DNA from: a virus
DNA length: 64,000 nucleotides
Direction: 5' to 3' (one strand)
IMG/VR virus record: IMGVR_UViG_3300026209_000002
Coordinates: 1 to 64,000 of that record
Of this stretch, positions 24,711-31,779 are shown in pieces (the stretch's first letter is position 1; every line of letters starts with the position of its first letter). The notes below the pieces were generated by a model. That model worked only from the letters and a program-made list of their open reading frames with translations, made no database searches and was not told the origin of the DNA. The position numbers were made by a program, and so were the translations under genes.

Positions 24711-25271
24711 ATGAAATTGAAATCATATTTAAATGCAGGAACATTGATCACGATGGAAAACGGAGACCAAAAAGCAATAGAAAGCTTAACAGAAGGTGAT
24801 AAGGTACAAACTTACCTAACAAGTGAAGATTTTGATATGGCTCATATTGGTGAAAATGAACAAAATGTATGTACAATATCTGATGTTATTGAAGCGGAGG
24901 TCGACGCAACAGATATAGTAAAATTAAACTTTGAAGATGATGTAAGTTTAATAACGACAAACGACCAACCAATTTATGGAGCATCAGAAGAAACGGGTTG
25001 GTTAGTTCCTAATGTAGAAGCTATGGAAAAAATTATCGGTAGACAAAATATTGATGAAAGTGAAGACGTTGAAGGTACAGGAGAGTTAGCACAAGAGTTA
25101 CAAGTAGGTAACACTGTACATCAAGATGATGGGGATACCGTTGCAGATATTACATTAGAATCTATTGAAAATGTAGAAGGCATTCATACTATGTATTGTT
25201 TGGGAATAACCGAAGAAAATGCATCGTTTGTTTTTGCAAATAATATTTTAATATGTGCAGGAACGTTATAA
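24711..25271 (+). CDS. Hint-like (Hedgehog/intein fold) protein, without catalytic Cys
   Basis: A 186-aa protein. Its start LNAGTLITMENGDQKAIESL is arranged like block A of inteins and Hedgehog Hint domains (xxGTxIxxxDGxxxxIxxL), followed by EGDKVQTY. The middle LITTNDQPIYG is in the place of block B (TxxHP). The end, FVFANNILICAG, is like block G (FxANGIxVHN). The block A nucleophile Cys or Ser is Ala9, and block B His is Gln, so protein splicing or autocleavage is not expected. Start at ATG 24711 (a TTG 3 nt earlier is less likely). It lies next to another Hint-like gene in the neck region; I infer a virion protein using the Hint fold. Confidence 0.6.
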   Translation: MKLKSYLNAGTLITMENGDQKAIESLTEGDKVQTYLTSEDFDMAHIGENEQNVCTISDVIEAEVDATDIVKLNFEDDVSLITTNDQPIYGASEETGWLVPNVEAMEKIIGRQNIDESEDVEGTGELAQELQVGNTVHQDDGDTVADITLESIENVEGIHTMYCLGITEENASFVFANNILICAGTL

Positions 25272-25290
25272 TTCATATTAAGGAAAAATA

Positions 25291-26109
25291 ATGGAACAGA
25301 TTAAACCTGGAGTAGTACGAGGTACTATGATAACTATGTATCATGAAGATGGTAGTTATCAAAAACCAATAGAAGAAGTACAAGAGGGTGATATAATCAA
25401 AACATTTGATATGAATTCTGATGATTATGATGGTGCTCATCCAGAAATGAATCAAGCTACTTATAAGAGAGTAGCTAAAAAAACTAAACAAAAGGCTACA
25501 AAGTTAGTTAAAATAAAGTATAGTGATGGTTCGGATTTGATTACCACTATTGGACATCCAATGAGGATGCAAGCTATGCCGTGTGGTATAGTTTATCGAG
25601 ATGATGGTATAGAAACTCGTGGGTGTAGTGAAGTAGATGAAAATATGGAAGAATATGATAGAGTGGGTGCACGAGCAAAAACGATTACAGATATAGACGA
25701 TGTTGATGATTGGGCAAAAGAATTAGGATATCATTTTTGTTGTAATGTAGGATTTGAATCATATTCTCCTGAAAGAAAATATACAGAAACTAAATATGAT
25801 ATAAATGATTTAAGATTTAATAATATAGTTACAAAAAATGAATGGAAAACAGCACAGTTACAACTTGGTGGGTTTCCAATTTTAGATGGGAATTTAGGAT
25901 TGGAAGTCATACGACAAAAAGTTGATGGAGATTATGATAAAATGGTAGAGGAAGCAGTAACTGTAGTTGGATTTGAAGATATAGATGGTGAGTTTGAAAC
26001 TTACACTATAGGTGATACAACTGGAGAAGAAATGACTAATTATTTTGCAAACAATAAACTTATATCTCCAGCAATGGGAGAACACGATAATGAACAAGAA
26101 CATAAATAG
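25291..26109 (+). CDS. Second Hint-like protein, with block B histidine
   Basis: A 272-aa protein. VVRGTMITMYHEDGSYQKPIEEV plus QEGDIIKTFDM again follows the Hint block A layout (the usual Cys is Arg10, with R10-G11-T12). Block B is better preserved than in the upstream gene: SDLITTIGHPM, with T85/T86 and His89. An insert of about 110 residues follows, and the C-terminus TGEEMTNYFANNKLISPAM resembles block G. The two proteins are paralogous in layout although divergent in sequence. The function may be structural or maturation of neck/tail proteins. It is followed after 11 nt by the neck gene with GGAG. Confidence 0.6.
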   Translation: MEQIKPGVVRGTMITMYHEDGSYQKPIEEVQEGDIIKTFDMNSDDYDGAHPEMNQATYKRVAKKTKQKATKLVKIKYSDGSDLITTIGHPMRMQAMPCGIVYRDDGIETRGCSEVDENMEEYDRVGARAKTITDIDDVDDWAKELGYHFCCNVGFESYSPERKYTETKYDINDLRFNNIVTKNEWKTAQLQLGGFPILDGNLGLEVIRQKVDGDYDKMVEEAVTVVGFEDIDGEFETYTIGDTTGEEMTNYFANNKLISPAMGEHDNEQEHK

Positions 26110-26120
26110 GAGAAAGTTAA

Positions 26121-27287
26121 ATGGCACAACCTTCAATATGGCCAGGTAGTGGTTCGGCCGCAAGTGGTAGTACTCCGTTTGGATTTTATGACAATGAATC
26201 AACTTTTCAAACAGATGCACCTAATTTTGCAATATGGGCGGGCAAAAGACTTGGATATCCTATTATGGATGTTGAATTACAAGATTCTCATTTTTATGCT
26301 TGTTTTGAAGAGTCTATAGCGGAATACTCTTCACAAGTAAATCAATTTAATATAGTTGATAACTTAATGACCTTACAGGGACAGTCTACTGGAAGTGAGT
26401 ACACACATAGAAATATAAATCCATCTATGGGTAGAGTAGTAGAATTAGCTCAAGAATATGGAACAGAAGCTTCTATACCAGTAGGTGGAGAAGTTACTTT
26501 AAAATCTGGTTCGATAGATATTGTGAGTGGTTCTCAAGTATATGATTTAAATACTCTATGGGCAAATGTAAGTGAAAGTAGCAATGCTATTGAAATACGT
26601 AGAGTTCATCATGGAAATACACCAGCTATTCAAAGATTTTTTGACCCATACGCAACAACTGGATATGGTACACAAAATTTAATATCGGGTTTTGGATTTG
26701 GTAGTATGTCACCAGCGGTATCTTATACAATGATGCCTATATTTGAAGATATGTTGAGAATGCAAGCTATTGAATTGAATGACACGATAAGAAAATCCGC
26801 ATATGGTTTTCATATAGTGGATAATAAAATGAGGATATTCCCTAATCCGAGTGGAGAGACATTTAAAGTTTATTTTGACTATTATGTTAAGAATGACAAA
26901 ACTACAAGTATACCATCTGGTTCAGGAGCAGGATTAGGAGTAGTCTCTGACTTTTCTAACGCACCTTATGGTAATATGAAATATGGTGAGATTAATGATA
27001 CGAGTAAAACGTGGATTAGAAAATATGGATTAGCACTTTGTAAAGAATTGTTGGGTCATGTTAGAGGAAAATATGCTTCAATACCTATTCCTAATTCAGA
27101 AACTACATTAGATGGAGAAACTTTAAGAAGTGAAGCAACTGCTGATAAAGAGATGTTAATTACTCAACTCAGAGAAATGTTAGAACAAACTTCAAAAAGG
27201 GCACTCCTTGAAAAAGACAGAGATGAAGGAGAATTTTTGTCAGATAAGTTAGGTAGAATACCAATATCTCCAATTTTTATAGGATAA
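26121..27287 (+). CDS. gp13: Neck protein (gp13-like head completion protein)
   Basis: A 388-aa protein. The pattern of T4-like marine gp13 is visible: NFAIWAGKRLGYPIMDVELQ near residue 36, FYACFEESIAEYSSQVNQF, MPIFEDMLRMQAIELNDTIRKSAYGFHI, then KTWIRKYGLALCKELLGHVRGKYASIPIPNSET. The protein closes the filled head at the portal and receives the tail. It is longer than T4 gp13 (309 aa) owing to an insert after residue 80. The assignment fits the gene order capsid then neck, and I am fairly confident about the family, less so about the exact T4 numbering. Confidence 0.75.
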   Translation: MAQPSIWPGSGSAASGSTPFGFYDNESTFQTDAPNFAIWAGKRLGYPIMDVELQDSHFYACFEESIAEYSSQVNQFNIVDNLMTLQGQSTGSEYTHRNINPSMGRVVELAQEYGTEASIPVGGEVTLKSGSIDIVSGSQVYDLNTLWANVSESSNAIEIRRVHHGNTPAIQRFFDPYATTGYGTQNLISGFGFGSMSPAVSYTMMPIFEDMLRMQAIELNDTIRKSAYGFHIVDNKMRIFPNPSGETFKVYFDYYVKNDKTTSIPSGSGAGLGVVSDFSNAPYGNMKYGEINDTSKTWIRKYGLALCKELLGHVRGKYASIPIPNSETTLDGETLRSEATADKEMLITQLREMLEQTSKRALLEKDRDEGEFLSDKLGRIPISPIFIG

Positions 27288-27291
27288 CATA

Positions 27292-27792
27292 ATGGCAAGC
27301 AGGTTCTTATCTACAAGAGATCAAGGCTTATTTACAAGTATCAATCGTGAATTAGTTGGCGACCCTAAGAGTGGTGCACAAAACGGTGATGGTATTATAA
27401 ATCAAACTGCTGTTTTATATAGAATATCAGTAGCAGATACTACAACGAATCTTTACGGTGAAGCAGCAGGTGGTAAGACTTATTTAGCAGGAGTTAAAGT
27501 ACCTTGTATGATTTCAGCGGATGATATAGATTTTAATACAGATGAATTTGGATTAGATGCTCAACAGACAGCACAATTTTGGGTAGAAAGAGAATATCTT
27601 ACAGAGTTAAATTTAGTTATAGAACCTGGTGATATATTTGATTGGAATTATGCACACTTTGAGATTGGTTCTATAAATGAAAATCAATTAGTAGGTGGTA
27701 ATGTAGATTCTAATTGGTCGGTTGTGTGTAACACATTTTTAGTCAGAAGGTCAAACTTACAGATAGAAAGAATAAGACAAGGAGTTAATTAA
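27292..27792 (+). CDS. Putative neck protein (gp14-like)
   Basis: A 166-aa protein, shorter than T4 gp14 (256 aa). The phrases VEREYLTELNLVIEPGDIFDWNYAHFEIG and LVRRSNLQIERIRQ are consistent with a beta-rich head-completion or neck protein, and it directly follows the gp13-like gene (4 nt), which is where gene 14 is found. I have no decisive signature for gp14, so the assignment rests mainly on order and general character. It overlaps the next gene by 1 nt. Confidence 0.45.
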   Translation: MASRFLSTRDQGLFTSINRELVGDPKSGAQNGDGIINQTAVLYRISVADTTTNLYGEAAGGKTYLAGVKVPCMISADDIDFNTDEFGLDAQQTAQFWVEREYLTELNLVIEPGDIFDWNYAHFEIGSINENQLVGGNVDSNWSVVCNTFLVRRSNLQIERIRQGVN

Positions 27793-28559
27793 TGGCGAAA
27801 GAAAAGCCAACCGCTCCTACCCCAGTACTTGAAACAAATCGAGGTAGAGACTACAAAAGGTCAGATGATAATGTAAAAAATATATCTGTAGGTCTTATGG
27901 ATATGGATTCAGCGATAATGTATTATTTTGATAATGTTATACGACCTAGAGTAGAAGAAGCAGGAGAACAAATAAAAGTACCTATTATGTATGGTTCACC
28001 TGAAAGGTGGGCTTCGGTAAGAAGGACTGGTTATATACGAGATAAAAAAAGACAAATATTAACTCCAGTAATAATGTTTAAAAGAACAAGTATGACTAAG
28101 AATGAAAGTATTCCACTTGATAAGTTGGATGCTAACAATCCAAAGTTACATTATACTTTTGAAAAGAAATGGACACAAAAAAATAGGTATGATAAATTTA
28201 CAGCACAACAGAAGTTAATACCACAAAATGAATTTTATAATGTTACTCTACCAGATTATATGACATTAACTTATAATTTTATAATATGGACAGCGTATAC
28301 AGAACAGATGAATAAAATAGTAGAGAAAGTAAATTATAGTGTAGGTTCATACTGGGGTGCACCAGATAAAATGAAATTTAAAACAGTCATTGATAGTTTT
28401 TCAGATGTTACTGAGATGTCTGATACTGAAAGAGTAGTTAAAACTGAATTTGATGTAACTTTAAATGGATACTTGATTCCAAAATCATTTAACAATAAAG
28501 TTACTACTCAAAAATATATAACACCTAAACGAGTAGTTGTTAAAGAAGGATTTATGTAG
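27792..28559 (+). CDS. Tail-completion/structural protein, copy A of a tandem pair
   Basis: A 255-aa protein. It is clearly paralogous to the N-terminal 265 residues of the next gene; shared landmarks include NVKNISVGLMDMDSAIMYYF, VPIMYGSPERW, GYIRDKKRQILTP, LDANNPKLHYTFEKK, QNRYDKF, and NGYLIPKSFNN. The position after gp13/gp14 corresponds to the tail terminator (gp15) in T4, whose family also has a VPI-x-Y-x motif near the start, but that link is weak. Both copies carry N-terminal basic, Pro-rich tails. Function: probably neck or tail completion. The stop is 1 nt before the next ATG. Confidence 0.6.
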   Translation: MAKEKPTAPTPVLETNRGRDYKRSDDNVKNISVGLMDMDSAIMYYFDNVIRPRVEEAGEQIKVPIMYGSPERWASVRRTGYIRDKKRQILTPVIMFKRTSMTKNESIPLDKLDANNPKLHYTFEKKWTQKNRYDKFTAQQKLIPQNEFYNVTLPDYMTLTYNFIIWTAYTEQMNKIVEKVNYSVGSYWGAPDKMKFKTVIDSFSDVTEMSDTERVVKTEFDVTLNGYLIPKSFNNKVTTQKYITPKRVVVKEGFM

Positions 28560-28560
28560 T

Positions 28561-29919
28561 ATGGCACGGACTAAACCAATAGCACGGTCTCAAAGAGTTA
28601 GAATGACAACTCCAGTACCCAATCGTGGGTTTGAACGTAAAAGAACTAACGATACGGTTAAGAATGTATCTGTTTCTTTGATGGACCACGATGCTGCAGT
28701 AATGTATTATTTTACAAATGTAATCAAGCCTACAGTAGAGGAAGCAGGTGAGACAGTTGATGTACCTGTTATGTATGCAAATCCTGAAAGATGGAAAGCT
28801 ATTCGTAAAAGTGGTTATTTAAGAGATAGAAAGAGACAATTAATTACACCATTGGTAGCGTTTAGAAGGTCAACTATCGCTAAAGATGATACTATAGCAG
28901 TTGATAAAGTAGATGCTAATGACCCAAAGAATTTTTATACTTTTGAAAGAAAATATACCACACAAAATCGTTATGATAAGTTTAATGTTCAACAAGGATT
29001 GTTAAAATCAAAAGAATATTATACTGTAGCAATGCCCGATTATGTTGTTATGACATATGAAGCTATTATTTGGACACCTTATATAGAACAAATGAATTCT
29101 ATAGTAGAGAGGATAAATTATAGTGATGGAGCTTATTGGGGAGAACCAGGTAAGTTTAAATTTAAAGTAAACATAGATAGTTTTGATGACGCAACTGAAA
29201 TGGCTGAAGCAGAGAGAATTATTAAAACTAATTTTACTTTTAATTTTAGAGGATATTTGATTCCAGAAAGTTTTAATGATTATGTAACTACAACTAAATA
29301 CTTTTCTCCAAAGAGATTGGACATTGTAGATGAATCTGATTTCTCTATAGCGTCTGTATTTAGACCTGATAGTAAAAGTGAAACTGTTAGAATTTTAGGA
29401 ACTCGTGGTTCTCGTTCAAGTCAATTAGGTGGAGTTACAGATTTTATTAGAGGTATATCACCTGCAGTTGGTCAAGAGATACAAGATTTAGAATTTACAA
29501 ATATTTTTGGTGGAGAGACTCAGTATGTAATGAGGTATGGTGGAGAACCTACAAGCTCTCAAGATACAAAAGCAGTTGTGACTATGGGATATGTAAGTGC
29601 GTCATTTTTAGATCAATCATTATATCTATCTGGTTCACAATCTTCATCATTGGATACAAGTCCAACTCCAGATAGACAAGTTTATACTTTATCAGTAACT
29701 AGTGGACATAAAGTTAGAAATGGTTCTGTTATTGTTAATGTAAATGGTATGAGTTTGTCTGCACTTAGTAACCAAGAGAACACGAGTAGTTTAAAAGATT
29801 TTTTTATATCATCATCTAATTCTGGATATGTCAGTATAAATAAACAACATACAGGAGGCGGTATTAATTTAGATGAAGAAGATAATGTAGTAATAAATTA
29901 CAGCACTGTAATAAAATGA
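28561..29919 (+). CDS. Tail-completion/structural protein, copy B with C-terminal extension
   Basis: A 452-aa protein. Residues about 20-270 repeat copy A (VPVMYANPERWKAIRK, GYLRDRKRQLITP, VDANDPKNFYTFERK, RGYLIPESFNDYVTT). Residues about 280-452 are new: a Ser/Gly-rich linker (RILGTRGSRSSQLGG) and beta-rich sequence (YTLSVTSGHKVRNGSVIVNVNG) resembling the fibre proteins that follow. I start it at ATG 28561; an in-frame TTG at 28537 lies inside copy A. The extension could anchor a fibre or whisker to the neck. Overlaps the next gene by 4 nt. Confidence 0.6.
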   Translation: MARTKPIARSQRVRMTTPVPNRGFERKRTNDTVKNVSVSLMDHDAAVMYYFTNVIKPTVEEAGETVDVPVMYANPERWKAIRKSGYLRDRKRQLITPLVAFRRSTIAKDDTIAVDKVDANDPKNFYTFERKYTTQNRYDKFNVQQGLLKSKEYYTVAMPDYVVMTYEAIIWTPYIEQMNSIVERINYSDGAYWGEPGKFKFKVNIDSFDDATEMAEAERIIKTNFTFNFRGYLIPESFNDYVTTTKYFSPKRLDIVDESDFSIASVFRPDSKSETVRILGTRGSRSSQLGGVTDFIRGISPAVGQEIQDLEFTNIFGGETQYVMRYGGEPTSSQDTKAVVTMGYVSASFLDQSLYLSGSQSSSLDTSPTPDRQVYTLSVTSGHKVRNGSVIVNVNGMSLSALSNQENTSSLKDFFISSSNSGYVSINKQHTGGGINLDEEDNVVINYSTVIK

Positions 29920-30437
29920 GAACAGAATTAGAAGGATATAAGGGTACGATACGAAATTTTGTAGCTCCAGTAAGTGAGTCAAAATTTAATGCAGATAAAT
30001 TTACTTTCACAGACGCATCTGGTTCAAATTTACCTTTTAGGATGAATAATATATTAGGTGAACCTTCAAGAAAACACGATGTTTTGTCTATGGGAGCGAT
30101 GTTAGATTTTAGTAGAGAAAGAATTAAAGTGTGGGGATATTCTGATATATCTACATCCACATCAACTTATCAAGAATTTGATTTAAGTACTTTATATTCT
30201 ATTAGTAGGTATAAACTTAGACCAATATCAGGTAAATTATTTGTAAATTCAGTTTTACAATTTAATAAACCGTCTTGGACAGGAACAACAGGAGTAGATT
30301 ATTATTACGCTGATAATTATAAGAAACTAAGGTTGAGGAAAAAAACACTAGATTCAGGAGTTTTACGAGGTATTACATTAGCTTCTGGAGATGAAATTTT
30401 ATTAAAATATAAAATACAACCGAAAAACGTAGGTTAA
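29916..30437 (+). CDS. Structural protein of unknown role, neck/fibre region
   Basis: A 173-aa beta-rich protein overlapping the preceding stop (ATGA). It has no motif I recognise; phrases include GTIRNFVAPVSESKF, VWGYSDISTSTSTYQEFDL and a C-terminal LASGDEILLKYKI, similar in style to the C-terminal extension of copy B, with which it may interact. It is followed 3 nt later by a fibre-like gene. Function unknown. Confidence 0.5.
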   Translation: MRTELEGYKGTIRNFVAPVSESKFNADKFTFTDASGSNLPFRMNNILGEPSRKHDVLSMGAMLDFSRERIKVWGYSDISTSTSTYQEFDLSTLYSISRYKLRPISGKLFVNSVLQFNKPSWTGTTGVDYYYADNYKKLRLRKKTLDSGVLRGITLASGDEILLKYKIQPKNVG

Positions 30438-30440
30438 AAT

Positions 30441-31445
30441 ATGGCATTAATTGATTTAACAAGACAAGCTAAAGCATCAACAACTGCAGGACAAGTTGCA
30501 AAAACTTCTGCAACTACATCTTCCGCAACTGGATTATATGATGTAGAATGGGGAAATCTAACACTAGCTAGTTTGGGAACAGGTTCATTTGATACAGGTA
30601 CGGATGGAGATGTACAAACTAGAGATATGTACATGTATGATGAGTCAACTGGTGGAAATTTATATACTACTGGAAGTTATGGTAGTAAATTAATAATGAC
30701 ACTTAATCCATCTGGATATATGACAGGTTCGGTAACAATTTATGGTGATTTGATAGTTGAAGGTTCTTCTTCTATACAAAATACAGCTACAATGGTTGTT
30801 GAAGATCCAATAATTGATATAAATTTTAGTGGTTCAACTGCTTTATCATCTCAAGATGCAGGATTGAGAGTTGGTAGAAGTGGTGGAACTAATGCACAAT
30901 TAGTATTTGACCATAGTGAAACAAGATGGGCTATAGATAATGCAGCTGGTAGTAATATCAATATAGTTGGTTCATCCACTACCGATACATTAACAAACAA
31001 AACAATTACAGGATTAGCAACTTCCACAATGGCTAGCGCCGCTAATATAACTTTTAGTGGTGATGGTGAGGTATTAGGATTACCCGCTACTGCAAGTGTG
31101 GATGGTGCAGCTACTTCAAAACTTTATGTAGACCATAGAAATGAATTTTTAAGAAAGAATTATGTAAAGAGAGCAGCAAGTTATAGTGGTTCTGTATCTT
31201 TAAATGATATAACTGGATATGCGACCGCTAGTTTCACAGCTACAACAGCATCTTCTCCAACTGGTTTGACTGCAGTGGGTGAAAATGATTTTGTATTTTT
31301 TATGAATGGTCAATATATGGAACATGATGCTTTGGAAGTACAACAAAGTGGTGTTAATTTTATGTTAAAAGTTAATACAACTTCAATTGGTTATGTTTTA
31401 GAGGCAGATGATGAGATAATAGCTCACGGAAAATTTGACTCTTAA
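30441..31445 (+). CDS. Fibre-like virion protein
   Basis: A 334-aa Ser/Thr/Gly-rich protein. It has typical phage-fibre phrases: GDLIVEGSSSIQNTATMVVEDP, GLRVGRSGGTNAQLVFDHSE, and TDTLTNKTITGLAT, the last being very common in marine phage fibres. It ends with a beta domain (DFVFFMNGQYMEHDALEV, EADDEIIAHG) that matches a C-terminal domain found in neck- or baseplate-linked fibres. Likely forms a trimer. It starts a group of fibre genes that runs to 41902. Confidence 0.65.
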   Translation: MALIDLTRQAKASTTAGQVAKTSATTSSATGLYDVEWGNLTLASLGTGSFDTGTDGDVQTRDMYMYDESTGGNLYTTGSYGSKLIMTLNPSGYMTGSVTIYGDLIVEGSSSIQNTATMVVEDPIIDINFSGSTALSSQDAGLRVGRSGGTNAQLVFDHSETRWAIDNAAGSNINIVGSSTTDTLTNKTITGLATSTMASAANITFSGDGEVLGLPATASVDGAATSKLYVDHRNEFLRKNYVKRAASYSGSVSLNDITGYATASFTATTASSPTGLTAVGENDFVFFMNGQYMEHDALEVQQSGVNFMLKVNTTSIGYVLEADDEIIAHGKFDS

Positions 31446-31479
31446 ATCCCCTTAACCACTTTTCTTTTACTATTCTTTG

Positions 31480-31487
31480 ATATTTAT
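31480..31487 (+). promoter_or_regulatory. ATATTTAT element immediately before ATG 31492
   Basis: Ends 4 nt before the ATG; if used like the other copies, RNA would begin at or near the start codon. No Shine-Dalgarno lies between the element and the ATG. Confidence 0.35.
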
Positions 31488-31491
31488 TAGT

Positions 31492-31779
31492 ATGAGAAAA
31501 CGATCTTGGTCTAATAGAAAAAATAGAAGATGTCCTGATTGTCGTAAAATGATTACTTACACGAGAAAGGATACATTTGACAGAGCTGTAGGTAACAACT
31601 CTGTATGTAAGTCTTGTGCACAGATGGATAGAAAACTTACAGTAGAAACGATTGAGAAAATGAAACAACCAAAAACTTCGAATCATAAAAGGAATATTTC
31701 AAGGTCAATGAAAGTTTATTGGGAAGATAGAAAACAACAAGAACATTATAAGGAACACGAATGGCTCTCATTGGATTAA
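31492..31779 (+). CDS. Small Zn-finger/NUMOD3-like protein
   Basis: A 95-aa basic protein starting at ATG 31492 (a TTG at 31477 is inside the promoter-like element). CPDCRK and CKSCAQ about 26 residues apart form a four-Cys zinc finger. The following TVETIEKMKQPKTSNHKR and NISRSMKVYWEDRK resemble the NUMOD3 DNA-binding repeat of phage homing endonucleases (SxETxxKMS..., then S..K.YW). No nuclease domain (HNH or GIY-YIG) is present. It could be a remnant of a homing endonuclease or a free DNA-binding regulator. It is wedged between two fibre genes and overlaps the next gene by 19 nt. Confidence 0.5.
   Translation: MRKRSWSNRKNRRCPDCRKMITYTRKDTFDRAVGNNSVCKSCAQMDRKLTVETIEKMKQPKTSNHKRNISRSMKVYWEDRKQQEHYKEHEWLSLD

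Noticed and set aside
24625-24711. 28-codon frame whose TGA overlaps the start of the first Hint-like gene
   Set aside because: It has no clear Shine-Dalgarno and the promoter-like ATATTTAT lies inside it; a leader peptide is possible, but the evidence is too thin.
24711-26109. Active inteins or self-splicing proteins
   Set aside because: The first-position Cys/Ser and the terminal Asn-Cys/Ser/Thr arrangement are missing, and the flanks are not split host exteins; only the fold is suggested.
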